This document shows positions 43,591-54,446 of a stretch of DNA of 64,000 nt, piece after piece. Each line of letters begins with the position of its first letter. Positions within the stretch are counted from its first letter, which is position 1. The DNA is from JANSYA01 sp965243385 (lineage in GTDB: Bacteria > Spirochaetota > Leptospiria > Leptospirales > Leptonemataceae), in contig CBDEUV010000002.1 in assembly GCA_965243385.1 (NCBI GenBank), forward strand, positions 4,588,001-4,652,000. The letters are read 5' to 3'. The notes under the pieces were generated by a model. It saw only the letters and a program-made list of their open reading frames with translations, searched no databases and was not told where the DNA came from. Position numbers and translations under genes: made by a program.

Positions 43591-45285
43591 TCAACTCTTG
43601 CGCCGGGACCCGGATACCAATTGCAGGCCCGAGCCGGCGATGACCGACGCGATCAAAAAGAAAACGCAGAGCCCCGCGATGACGCCCACGGTCGTTTCGA
43701 TCGGCGAATTGAAGAGCGGATTTTCGTCGGACTGCAACGGATTTTCGACGAAGACCCCGCCCGCCGAAAAATCGTAGCTTACGGTCGCAGGCGCCGCGTC
43801 TCCTGACCCGGCGCTCTTTGCGGGATAGATTACGCGCAGGGCCGGGCCGATATTCGGGATCTGAATATCTTCGAAGCGTCCGCCGCTCACCGTGGGTTTC
43901 GCGTTCGCCGGCTGCCAGAAGATGATGCGAAAACTGTGCGGGTTTTCAAGCGCTCCGGCGCTATGCGGATTTTCGTTCGTATTCGGCGTTCGCGCGGGCG
44001 GCAGGCCGGCGACGCCGTCTTCTTCCGGCAGCGCGTCGACGAATTTCACGTCGGGCAATAAATAGTCGATGACGAGTTGCGAGTTGCCGGGACGCACGCC
44101 GCGGTCGATGCGATACCGATTCTTTTTGTCCGGAACCGGATCCATACTCAGCGGTACCGGTACGCGCGTGCTTTCGTGCTGCAGGCTGGCGCGAATCGCT
44201 TCGGCGCCGTCGGGGATAAAGACGTGGTAGCCCCGGGGGTCGTAGCTGCGCGGCGGTGCGCTCTGGTTGGCGATGACCATGTACTGTTGAATGGCGAGGC
44301 CCCCGGCGCGCAGTTTGGTGACGCGCATGGCGCCGGTGATCTGAACCGAACGGCGCTCGGCGCCGGTTTCAAATACGGTAATCGCCTGGGGTTTCGAATA
44401 GAAATTGGGAGCAGGAGGCACCATCGTCGAGTAACGTTCGCCGCGATAGGTCGCGCGAATCAGATGCGGCGCCGACGGTCGGGGCACCGCGTCGAAAGCG
44501 AAGCGCGGGCCCACATTGCTTAACACCTGCACGGTTTGCATTACACCTTCGCCGAGCTGAATCAATTCGAGCGATTCGACCGTCGCCGGGGCGCCACCCC
44601 GGGTGCCGTTCGCGATCAGTCCCTGAAAGACCACCGGCGCGTCGCTGCCGGCCTGGTCGTCGGCGACGACAGGCAGCTGTGCGAAAAGACCGCCGCCCGG
44701 CGTTACGAGCGCGCCGAGCACGAGAGCCCCGGCGAAAAAAAACTGCAACGCTGTTTGCGTGCCCGGCGAAGTGGAAGCCGGAGCGGAGCCCGCGAGGTCC
44801 CATTCAATCCGCGCCGGGCGGCCGCACTGCACGCAATTCGCGTGTTTCAAATCGTCGTCCGCGGTATTCGGTGCGTCCGGGTCCTCGTCTTCGTTCGGCG
44901 GCGGGGCGTGATTCAGATTGCCGCAGTCGGGGCAGAACCAGCCGAGTCGATTGCGCCGGACTTCGCGAGTCGCTGGCGCGCTGCCGCGTTCTTTCAGGCG
45001 TTCTTCGACGTCTTCCAGCTCCGCGAAGAGCGGGCGGGCGAGCGTGGCGTACTCTTCGGGGTTCAGCTTCCCGAAATCCCTTTCGATCTGAATATCGCGC
45101 AGGTTTTCGAGCAGCACTCGCCTGCGGATCAGAAGATCCGCCGTGCCCTGCTTTTGATTGCGGGGACCGCCGCCTCCGCTCGTAAAATAGATCAGGGGGT
45201 TGGGTACGCCGCGCAGGAGGGGCCAGAACAGCGACAATACGATCGCGACGCAACAAATCGAAAAAATCGTAAGTAAGATTGTCAT
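43591..45285 (-). CDS. CcmI-like/zinc-ribbon/periplasmic chimeric membrane protein
   Basis: I do not know a full-length family. From the ATG at 45285, which lies 5 bases from the ccmH stop, it has 564 residues. First a helix (2-26), then a CcmI/CycH-like segment (about 51-98; RRRVLLENLRDIQIERDFGKL then NPEEYATLARPLFAELEDVE), a four-Cys zinc ribbon (118, 121, 151, 154), a second helix near 185-205, a large region probably periplasmic with beta-strand character, and a C-terminal helix. The position in the ccm cluster suggests apocytochrome handling. A frame extension to 45348 is not preferred. Confidence 0.7.
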   Translation of the reverse strand: MTILLTIFSICCVAIVLSLFWPLLRGVPNPLIYFTSGGGGPRNQKQGTADLLIRRRVLLENLRDIQIERDFGKLNPEEYATLARPLFAELEDVEERLKERGSAPATREVRRNRLGWFCPDCGNLNHAPPPNEDEDPDAPNTADDDLKHANCVQCGRPARIEWDLAGSAPASTSPGTQTALQFFFAGALVLGALVTPGGGLFAQLPVVADDQAGSDAPVVFQGLIANGTRGGAPATVESLELIQLGEGVMQTVQVLSNVGPRFAFDAVPRPSAPHLIRATYRGERYSTMVPPAPNFYSKPQAITVFETGAERRSVQITGAMRVTKLRAGGLAIQQYMVIANQSAPPRSYDPRGYHVFIPDGAEAIRASLQHESTRVPVPLSMDPVPDKKNRYRIDRGVRPGNSQLVIDYLLPDVKFVDALPEEDGVAGLPPARTPNTNENPHSAGALENPHSFRIIFWQPANAKPTVSGGRFEDIQIPNIGPALRVIYPAKSAGSGDAAPATVSYDFSAGGVFVENPLQSDENPLFNSPIETTVGVIAGLCVFFLIASVIAGSGLQLVSGSRRKS

Positions 45286-45289
45286 AATG

Positions 45290-45954
45290 TTAACGATCCA
45301 GATCGCGCACCCGCGATTCCCACTCATCGTCTCCCTTTTGAGCGTCATCCTGATCGCTCGTCCGCGATTCGGACGAATCGCCTTGCCCGGGGTCGGCGTC
45401 GGGATCTCGCGCGGCGGCCCGGCGAGCCCGGTTGCGTTTCCACCAATAGGAAAAGAGCAATGAGCCCGCTACCGCCGTAAACAATAGAATCGCGATCAGT
45501 CCGAAAGGCGAAGCGTGGGCGGATACGCCGGGCCCGAAGCCGCCTTCCAGACCCTGCACGATGTCTTCGCGGCCTTGCTCAATAAAGCGTTGAACTAAAG
45601 GGTACTCGCGGATCTCCGGGCCGAAGCCGGTTTCCATTTTCGCCAGGATTTCTTTTGCGGACATACCTTCCTGGATTTTAATCTCCATGAAGCGGCGGAC
45701 CGGGATGCCCCAGGGACATTCGACGTGCGGACAGGAACTCAAAACGAAGTGGCAGCCGCACTGGCAGATCAGGCCGTCGGAAACCTGGGTGAATACGCGA
45801 ATCTGCTGCGGGTCGGTCAGATCCGTGTAGACTTCCTGGGCGTGCAGATGGTGCCCGGAGTGTTCGGGCTGCAAGAGCGGCAGCACGGTTGGGAAAGCGA
45901 GCCAGCCGAGCAGGACCAGCAGCGCCGCATGGGGTGTGTAATAGAGGATTCGTT

Positions 45955-45958
<4 letters not shown>
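45290..45958 (-). CDS. ccmH: CcmH-like apocytochrome c thioreductase, Cys-rich variant
   Basis: CcmH reduces the CxxC of apocytochromes before heme attachment. A signal/anchor helix, then a periplasmic domain with LICQCGCHFVLSSCPHVECP (Cys 65, 67, 69, 76, 81) where the canonical form is LRCxxC. The rest (EIREYPLVQRFIEQG and MEIKIQEGMSAKEILAKM) matches the three-helix CcmH fold, followed by a second helix and a charged tail. The ATG at 45958 overlaps the ccmF stop (ATGA); an upstream frame to 46057 is not supported. 222 residues. Confidence 0.85.
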
Positions 45959-48525
<2,567 letters not shown>

Positions 48526-48686
48526 GATAGAATCCTCCCCCATCCAGGCTCCCCCGGAGCGCGGCCCTTACAACGAAAAAATATTCCGTGTCCCGAATGC
48601 GGGCTCGGGCGAGCCTGGACGAAACTCGCGGAAATTCGCAGAATCGCACGGACGCGGCGGAACGCCCGTTCGGAGCGGTTTTTTTC

Positions 48687-48716
48687 TTGCAAAGCGTGCA
48701 ATGTGATTTGTATCAT
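48687..48716 (+). promoter_or_regulatory. Possible promoter of the receiver-ATPase gene
   Basis: TTGCAA (48687-48692) and TATCAT (48711-48716) are 18 bases apart. Transcription would start only a few bases before the ATG at 48729, where no ribosome site is visible, so the message may be nearly leaderless. Confidence 0.35.
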
Positions 48717-48728
48717 CATCGACCGCGT

Positions 48729-49805
48729 ATGAGTTCTTCCCCGTCAACATCAGGCAGCTCTTCGGACCCGGGGGAGCACTCGCCGTCGGCCGGCGGCGAG
48801 GAAAGCTTTCCCGCGGCTGGCCGTTTAACCGTCGACGAGCGGAGCGTCTCCACGCCGCCCCAGGACATCCTGGTCGTCGACGATGAAGAAGCCTATCGCC
48901 AGTTGATCGGCGCGATACTTTCGGCGCGCGGCTATCGCATTCATCTCGCGGAGAACTGCAAGCAGGCCGAAGAGTTTTTACAGGATCGCACGGAGCTCCC
49001 GCCGCTGGTCATTACCGACTGGAATATGCCGGACGGGGAAGGCATCGACCTGGTCCGGCGAATCAAACGCGACCCGCGCTGGCGTTATCTGCCGGTCATT
49101 ATGTGCACCGGCCGCACGCAGCCCGAAGAGATTCAGCGCGGCATCGACGCGGGCGCTTTCTTCTATATTACGAAACCCATCGACGGGCGTGTCTTAACCA
49201 CCGCCGTCGCCGCCGCCGTGCGATCGTACGAACCGATCCTCAGGCACATCGCCGAAGAGGTGCATGACGTCTCCGAAGTGCTCCCGCATATTCAGGAGCT
49301 GAAGCTTGAGTTTCGCATGGTCGAAGAGGCGATGAATATCGCGCGCTGGACAAGCCGCTTCTTTCCCGACGCCGAAGGCGCGCGTCTGGGCATTCAAGAG
49401 CTTCTATATAATGCGATCGAGCACGGCAACCTGGGCATCAGCTACGAAGAGAAGAGTCGTTTATTGGAAAACGCCTCCGGTTTTCACAGCGAAATTCTGC
49501 GACGCCTGGAGCTGGAAGAGTTTCGTTCAAAAAAAGTCCAGCTGACCATTTCGAGCCGCGACGAATATGTCGAATGTTTGATTGAAGATGCGGGCGCCGG
49601 CTTCGACTTCCAGCAGTTCCTGAAGCTTACGCCGGATCGCGCGCTCGACATGCACGGCAAAGGCATCGCGATCGCGAATAATATCGTTTTTGACGAGATG
49701 GAATATATCGCGCCCGGCAATAAGGTGCGGGCGCGCGTGTATCGCGGCGACTCTCCGCGGGCCTCGAAGGCGAAGGCCCTGGCCGACGAAGCCCAGCGGC
49801 CCTGA
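48729..49805 (+). CDS. Response regulator fused to anti-sigma-type (RsbW-like) ATPase domain
   Basis: A 358-residue cytoplasmic protein. A Ser-rich N-terminus, then a receiver (about 46-165) with acidic pair Asp51/Asp52, phospho-acceptor Asp97 in ITDWNMPDG and Lys in YITKP. A HATPase_c domain of the RsbW/SpoIIAB kind follows: GIQELLYNAIEHGNLGI (N box), EDAGAGFDFQQF (G1) and MHGKGIAIANNI (G2). Such fusions link two-component signals to partner-switching; the likely STAS target is unlinked. The ATG at 48729 is preferred to an upstream frame start at 48588, whose extra residues overlap the ccmF region. Confidence 0.88.
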   Translation: MSSSPSTSGSSSDPGEHSPSAGGEESFPAAGRLTVDERSVSTPPQDILVVDDEEAYRQLIGAILSARGYRIHLAENCKQAEEFLQDRTELPPLVITDWNMPDGEGIDLVRRIKRDPRWRYLPVIMCTGRTQPEEIQRGIDAGAFFYITKPIDGRVLTTAVAAAVRSYEPILRHIAEEVHDVSEVLPHIQELKLEFRMVEEAMNIARWTSRFFPDAEGARLGIQELLYNAIEHGNLGISYEEKSRLLENASGFHSEILRRLELEEFRSKKVQLTISSRDEYVECLIEDAGAGFDFQQFLKLTPDRALDMHGKGIAIANNIVFDEMEYIAPGNKVRARVYRGDSPRASKAKALADEAQRP

Positions 49806-49963
49806 AACCTGGCTTCCTGGATCTATCCGTTTTCGGACGCGTATTCCATATTCTCTTCCTCTTGCGGCGGCTACGCTGCCTGGTATCGCGTCCGTCGCGG
49901 GCGTTTCATTCGCTGTTTCAATTTGAGTGCGTCAGGGGCTCGCAATTTTTCTTGCCGCCGACG

Positions 49964-49987
49964 TCGGGGTTGTTGAAAGAACCCCGA
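49964..49987 (+). repeat. Hairpin in the leader of the second Crp/Fnr gene
   Basis: TCGGGGTT (49964-49971) and AACCCCGA (49980-49987) are perfect inverted arms with an eight-base loop, 34 bases before the regulator's ATG. No U-tract follows, so it is more likely a leader structure or operator than a terminator. The 216-base gap 49806-50021 holds no other feature I can support. Confidence 0.5.
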
Positions 49988-50021
49988 TGAATGAGATCGG
50001 AATACGGTCGCACGGAGCTCT

Positions 50022-50561
50022 ATGAAAATCTCGGAAACCACGAAAGAAATCTTTTTGAAGCACTCAAAGGCGATAGAATTGCCCAAAAAACATTCCCTGC
50101 TTTCCGAAGGAGAGGTCAGTAAGTACGCGTACTTTATCCAGGAAGGCTGCCTCAGGATGTGGTATAACAATGAAGGAGACGACGTTACGATTAAGTTCTT
50201 CGTTCCGAATGACGTGGTCTCTTCTCTGGAAAGCTTTTATCTGGAACTGCCCGGCAAATTCGCTCTGGAATCCCTTGTTCCGTCCGTCGTCAGGGAGATT
50301 CACAAGTCTACGTTTGATGATTATATGAGCGCGTCTCCGGAATTCAGAACCGAAATGCTCGGCGTGTCGGTGCGTTGCATGGCGGACTACCAGAATCTGT
50401 TCTTGAATAGCATCATGAATAATCCGGAGGATCGATACAGGCTGTTAGTGGAAGAGAACCCTCGCTTATTCGATGTGGTTCCTCATCATTATATTGCATC
50501 CTATCCTGGAATGACTCCGGTATCGCTCAGTCGAATTCGGAAAAGAACTCGAAAGGATTAA
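50022..50561 (+). CDS. Crp/Fnr-family transcription regulator (AT-richer, possibly acquired)
   Basis: A 179-residue Crp/Fnr protein: beta-roll domain (about 20-110; HSLLSEGEVSKYAYFIQEG, GDDVTIKFFVPNDVVSS) and a short C-terminal helix-turn-helix, IASYPGMTPVSLSRIRKRT. The end matches the regulator at 15911 closely, and is of the type common in Bacteroidetes Crp proteins. Base composition is visibly more A/T-rich than the neighbours, suggesting transfer. Two TTAAC-N4-GTTA-type repeats sit at and just after its stop codon. Confidence 0.83.
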   Translation: MKISETTKEIFLKHSKAIELPKKHSLLSEGEVSKYAYFIQEGCLRMWYNNEGDDVTIKFFVPNDVVSSLESFYLELPGKFALESLVPSVVREIHKSTFDDYMSASPEFRTEMLGVSVRCMADYQNLFLNSIMNNPEDRYRLLVEENPRLFDVVPHHYIASYPGMTPVSLSRIRKRTRKD

Positions 50562-50591
50562 CGCGTGTTATCGTTCATTAACATGTGTTAA
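50558..50591. promoter_or_regulatory. Tandem candidate Crp/Fnr operators (TTAAC-N4-GTTAA)
   Basis: TTAACGCGTGTTAT at 50558-50571 (one mismatch in the second arm, overlapping the regulator's stop codon) and TTAACATGTGTTAA at 50578-50591 (perfect; extends to 7-bp arms CATTAAC/GTTAATG). Their centres are 20 bases apart, about two helical turns. The perfect copy also fits the Listeria PrfA box pattern. A possible -10 TATAAA at 50636-50641 would put the perfect copy near -63. Confidence 0.55.
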
Positions 50592-50743
50592 TGAAATATT
50601 TGTTCCCGCACGTCGAAATTGCGGTATTGAAATTTTATAAAGGTGTTGTTTGAAAAAAAGGTTTTCATTCTGAACGAATCGCGAATACAAGCAGGTCGAT
50701 TCGATCAGTGCGTCGGATTGAATCGATCTATTTCGCTCAAAGG

Positions 50744-51094
50744 ATGAATGAAACAATGCAGAAATGGAACTCTCTTGCGGGCCGCGTCCTGCTTTTCTTC
50801 GGCATCATCTGCGGCTTTGTGAGCTTCTGGTATACGCTTGAATTCACATGGACGCCTGAGTTCGCGGCTACGAATTTAGCGATCGGTCCGACTCATTCGA
50901 ATTACCACGCCTTTCGGGAAGCTATGCTGGCGCTGGCGGTGAACCTTTTGCTGATCTGGATTGCAATCAAAGGGACTGCTATCGCGCGTGAAGCCTGGGC
51001 CATTGGAGTGTTTATGGCGATTTTTTATTATGCCGGATGGTGGTTGGCGTGGCCGATCTGGGGTTATCATGCCCCTATCTGGCCGCCGAATTGA
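50744..51094 (+). CDS. Small membrane protein, possible C-terminal frameshift
   Basis: About 116 residues with three hydrophobic helices (GRVLLFFGIICGFVSFWY, AMLALAVNLLLIWIAI, AIGVFMAIFYYAGWWLAW) and the Trp/Tyr-rich ends typical of small bacterial membrane proteins of unknown function; the family is not one I can name. Start uncertain: ATG at 50744 or 50756 (ribosome site AAAGG directly ahead), or GTG 50708. In another frame from about 51060 to 51177 a helix-like stretch (LNHAIATAGGLGGLAIIG) continues the protein, so a frameshift is suspected. Downstream of Crp/Fnr operator-like repeats. Confidence 0.6.
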   Translation: MNETMQKWNSLAGRVLLFFGIICGFVSFWYTLEFTWTPEFAATNLAIGPTHSNYHAFREAMLALAVNLLLIWIAIKGTAIAREAWAIGVFMAIFYYAGWWLAWPIWGYHAPIWPPN

Positions 51095-51241
51095 ATCACG
51101 CGATTGCTACGGCGGGCGGTCTGGGCGGACTGGCGATTATCGGAATGCACCACTGGCGCAATCCGGCGGTGGGCTGAAAGCTGACGGGAGTTGTTCCGGC
51201 TTTGCGGATCTCGATCCGCCAGCCAGGAAGCCTCCGTTCCA

Positions 51242-51751
51242 TCAATAGCTTTTCGCGGAGCCCGGTTGCGTGCTGATCTCTTTTAGAGGAGACTTAAGGG
51301 GAATCGCATCCGGGTGCACGGGCGCCGTTACGGGCCGCTGGCCTTCCGCGTATTCGGCTTCGTACTTTGATGCGCACTTCGCTTCGACTTTGGTCGCCAG
51401 CAGCTTCGGCGCTTCGCCGTTCCGATTTTCGATCAGGCGGCCGTCGACTCGCACCGGAGCCCCGTCGGCGAAAGTGTCCGGCAGGATGGTGTCGCCGTTG
51501 AAATGCACGGGGATCTCGCTGCCTTCCTGTTCGACGATGAAGTCCGCCCGGTTACCGTAGCGTAAAATCGTGCCGGTCTTCACGAAGCCGCGCATACGCA
51601 GCTCTTCGCCCGCGTAGGTGTCCGGCGCCGCTGCGACCTTGATCGTATCGACGACGATGATGCTGTCGCGGCGCTCCCCGCCCGTGCCCAGCATCAGCGC
51701 GAGCACCGACGCGACGATTACGACGGCCACGATTATAAAGCGAGTTTTCAT
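51242..51751 (-). CDS. ccmE: CcmE-type heme chaperone with Cys (CxxxY) heme site
   Basis: Periplasmic heme chaperone of cytochrome c maturation. One N-terminal anchor helix (about 4-22), then the OB-fold domain: ELRMRGFVKTGTILRYG, IPVHFNGDTILPDTFADGAPVRVDGRL (split here for length), ending AKCASKYEAEY. Canonical CcmE binds heme at His of the HxxxY motif; here the position is Cys126 with Tyr130, the CxxxY form known in archaea and some sulfate reducers. The ATG at 51751 follows AGGTGG; 169 residues. It lies 2.7 kb upstream of ccmF, separated by unrelated genes. Confidence 0.87.
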   Translation of the reverse strand: MKTRFIIVAVVIVASVLALMLGTGGERRDSIIVVDTIKVAAAPDTYAGEELRMRGFVKTGTILRYGNRADFIVEQEGSEIPVHFNGDTILPDTFADGAPVRVDGRLIENRNGEAPKLLATKVEAKCASKYEAEYAEGQRPVTAPVHPDAIPLKSPLKEISTQPGSAKSY

Positions 51752-51934
51752 ACGAATACCACCTGCGGGCGACCAGTTCCGGATTGCGACAGAACGACCG
51801 ATTTCGACTCTCCGGGAAGCCTTTTCCGGCAAGCCCTGAAATCAAGGCAAATTCAGCGTCTCGCAACGCAGTCCCGAACGCTCTGCTTTGCGACCCTCTA
51901 TTTATAGAAGGAATCGAGCCGGCGCGCTATGATT

Positions 51935-52426
51935 TTAATCGTAAGACGGCTCGGGCGCCTCGGCGCGTATAAATGCAAAATAAATCCACAGCAGAAACAG
52001 GAGCTGCAGGGGGATGCGAAACCAGAGATAGGCCGGGCCCGCGCTGTGGCCGCCGAAGTCCACGGATTGCAGCGCTGCGTAGATATTGGCGGGAGTCAGT
52101 GCGGCGATAAACAGCGCGGCGACAAAACCCACGCGCCGCCGCCAGTCGGGGAGGGTTGCGACAAATCGGGCGGGCACGGCCATTGCGATTCCCAGCGCGA
52201 TTTCCGCGGCGCCCGTCAGGTATACCAGCGCTTCTCGGAACGGCACAAACTCCGGTAACATCGAGGCCATGCCTTCGGTCAGAAAGAAATGGGAAACTCC
52301 GGTGAAGCATAAGAGCAGCGCCATGGCTCCGCGCGCGGGGCCGGCGAAATTCCACCGGCCGAAACGCAGGCGATCGATTAAAACGAAAACCGAGAACCCG
52401 CCGAGTAAAACAAAAAGAGTAATCAT
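51935..52426 (-). CDS. DoxX-like small membrane protein
   Basis: A 163-residue protein with four helices. The pattern FTGVSHFFLTEGMASMLP, then VYLTGAAEIALGIAMAVP and RVGFVAALFIAALTPANIYAAL, is typical of DoxX-family members of unknown function, linked in some organisms to quinol or thiosulfate chemistry. The ATG at 52426 follows GGAGGCGGG; an upstream frame to 52633 would overlap the divergent flavoprotein. Divergent from the FAD gene with 190 bases between, so joint control is plausible. Confidence 0.8.
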   Translation of the reverse strand: MITLFVLLGGFSVFVLIDRLRFGRWNFAGPARGAMALLLCFTGVSHFFLTEGMASMLPEFVPFREALVYLTGAAEIALGIAMAVPARFVATLPDWRRRVGFVAALFIAALTPANIYAALQSVDFGGHSAGPAYLWFRIPLQLLFLLWIYFAFIRAEAPEPSYD

Positions 52427-52464
52427 TCGCGTCCCGCCTCCAATGTTGGCAATGCAAACTTTTT

Positions 52465-52481
52465 TGTTGTCGCTGTCAACA
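52465..52481. promoter_or_regulatory. Inverted repeat TGTTG-N7-CAACA overlapping a -35 element
   Basis: Five-bp perfect arms around seven bases. On the minus strand it overlaps a consensus TTGACA (52479-52474), the likely -35 of the DoxX gene, though the matching -10 is poor. A repressor site is plausible; the arms are short. Confidence 0.35.
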
Positions 52482-52616
52482 TTTAAAACGCCGCGCCGGG
52501 CTGGAGCGGATTCTGATCGACCGACACAGAATCGCAGCGTTGTTCCAGGGCGACGCCGATCCGCGGTCTGCGCCGATCCCTCTTGACGGCTGGTCCGCCG
52601 GTCGCGATCTGGAGCG

Positions 52617-54443
52617 ATGTCCGTTTCGCGCAAAGACTTCCTGAAATACGCGGGCGGCGCCGTGGGCGCCGGTGTCGCCGCCGGGATCGGCTACCCGCTT
52701 GTTGTCAAAGGACGCTACCAGAGCGAGCAGCCGGTCGTCCCCGGCAACGCGGCCGAGCTGGGGCCGAACGGCCAGAGCGTTTTGATTCTCGGCGGCGGGC
52801 TGGCCGGCCTGCAGGCCGGTTGTGAACTCGCGGACCGCGGTTTCAAAGTTACCATTCTTGAGAAGTCCGCCGTGCCGGGCGGCAAGCTCAAAGTCTGGAA
52901 GGACAATCACTTCGCAAAAAAATATTTCCCCGACGGCTATCATCGCGAACACGGCATGCACGCGATCTGGGGATTTTATAAAAACCTGCGCGAGTTTATG
53001 GGCCGGCACGGGTACGGCATCAAGCGCATGGACGATCGCGAATCGTTTTATACGTTTATCAATCGCGAAAACGCCTACGACTATCAGCACAAGACCCACG
53101 TCGCGACCTGGCCGCATCCTTTCGATCGCCTGCAGATGTTATTGCAGCCGGGTATGTTCATCCCGTCGAAATTCAATCCGACCGAGCCGAATCCCATGAT
53201 GACCAGCGGCAATTTGCGCGCCATGACGAAGCTGTGGGGCTTCAACTGGTACGACGATAACGAACGCAAATTTCTCGACACCATGACCTTCTACGAGTGG
53301 GCCCGTAAATGCGGCATGGACAAACAGTACCTCAAACACTATTTCGACGGCGTCGCCGAGATGGGTTATTTCATGACCAGCAAAGAAGTCTCGGCGCTGG
53401 CTATCGCGAATTTCATCAAGCTGCCGAGCGTGCCCCGCGATGCGCGTGTCGATCATTTTCAGTGGCCGCCCGATGATACCTTTTTGTATCCGATGGTGAA
53501 ACGCATCGAAAGCAAAGGCGGTCGCATCTTATATATGACCGAAGCTTCGGGCATCGTTACGGACGACAGCGGTCGCATCGCCGGGATTCAAACGAATCAG
53601 AATCTGCCGGCGGGTCGTCGCGTACGGCGCTGCCGCGCGTGCGGCGAGCTGATCATCGGCGATACCAAACACGACCACTGTCCGTTCTGCGGCGCCCATC
53701 CCGAGATGTTCGAAGATCTCACCGGCGAAACGCGCGCGGTCGGTACTTTCAAAGCGGATCACTACGTGGTCGCCATGGACATACCGGGGGCGCGAAAATT
53801 TATCGCGAATACGGAGCTGCCGTCGAAAGACTATTTCCGGCGCATCATGGACCTGTCGACCGCGACGATTCTCTGCGTCAATTTGCTGTATGAAAACACC
53901 GACGCCTGGGAGGAACGTTTCCCTACCAGGGGATCAGTCAACGCGGCGGATTTTTTCCCGACCGGTTTTAAGGTGATCGGCTGGACCCAGAACTGGTCGA
54001 GCTTTCAAATTCCGCACCTGCGCAAAAAACGCGTCGATCTGATCGAGGTCCAGGTTTCGCAGTGGCAGCAGTTTTCCGGCAGTTCGTTTAAGGACATCGC
54101 GCGGGCGGTGCACGAGGAACTGAAGACGGTGATTCCGCAGCTACCCGAGCCGTCCGAGTTTTATATCAATCGCTGGGATAATTACAGCGGCTATCGCCCC
54201 GGCGACGAAGTCAACCGACCGGGTATTCAGTCCCCGATCGACAACCTGATGTTTATCGGCGACTGGGTCTATGTCCCGCAGCAGAGCGTCTTTATGGAGC
54301 GCACGAACGTGACGGCGAAGATGCTCACGAACCACCTGCTCAAGAAAATCGGTCAAAAAGACGGCGAAATCGAAATTCTTCAGAGCGGGACTCCCGACTG
54401 GATGACGAAGTTCGCCGGTAAATTCACCACGGTGCGGATCTAA
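52617..54443 (+). CDS. Tat-type FAD-dependent oxidoreductase (phytoene-desaturase-like) with inserted rubredoxin-like site
   Basis: A 608-residue flavoprotein. The N-terminus SRKDFLK with a following helix resembles a Tat signal with RK in place of RR, so periplasmic export is probable. The FAD motif VLILGGGLAGLQAG is at 55-68 and the desaturase-type C-terminus NLMFIGDWVYVPQQSVFMERTN near 540-565. Inserted at about 338-365 is CRACG-x10-HCPFCGA (Cys339, 342, 355, 358), the pattern of a rubrerythrin-type rubredoxin Fe(Cys)4 site. Members desaturate or isomerise carotenoids and related lipids; substrate unknown. The next gene starts four bases on. Confidence 0.83.
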   Translation: MSVSRKDFLKYAGGAVGAGVAAGIGYPLVVKGRYQSEQPVVPGNAAELGPNGQSVLILGGGLAGLQAGCELADRGFKVTILEKSAVPGGKLKVWKDNHFAKKYFPDGYHREHGMHAIWGFYKNLREFMGRHGYGIKRMDDRESFYTFINRENAYDYQHKTHVATWPHPFDRLQMLLQPGMFIPSKFNPTEPNPMMTSGNLRAMTKLWGFNWYDDNERKFLDTMTFYEWARKCGMDKQYLKHYFDGVAEMGYFMTSKEVSALAIANFIKLPSVPRDARVDHFQWPPDDTFLYPMVKRIESKGGRILYMTEASGIVTDDSGRIAGIQTNQNLPAGRRVRRCRACGELIIGDTKHDHCPFCGAHPEMFEDLTGETRAVGTFKADHYVVAMDIPGARKFIANTELPSKDYFRRIMDLSTATILCVNLLYENTDAWEERFPTRGSVNAADFFPTGFKVIGWTQNWSSFQIPHLRKKRVDLIEVQVSQWQQFSGSSFKDIARAVHEELKTVIPQLPEPSEFYINRWDNYSGYRPGDEVNRPGIQSPIDNLMFIGDWVYVPQQSVFMERTNVTAKMLTNHLLKKIGQKDGEIEILQSGTPDWMTKFAGKFTTVRI

Positions 54444-54446
54444 GCC

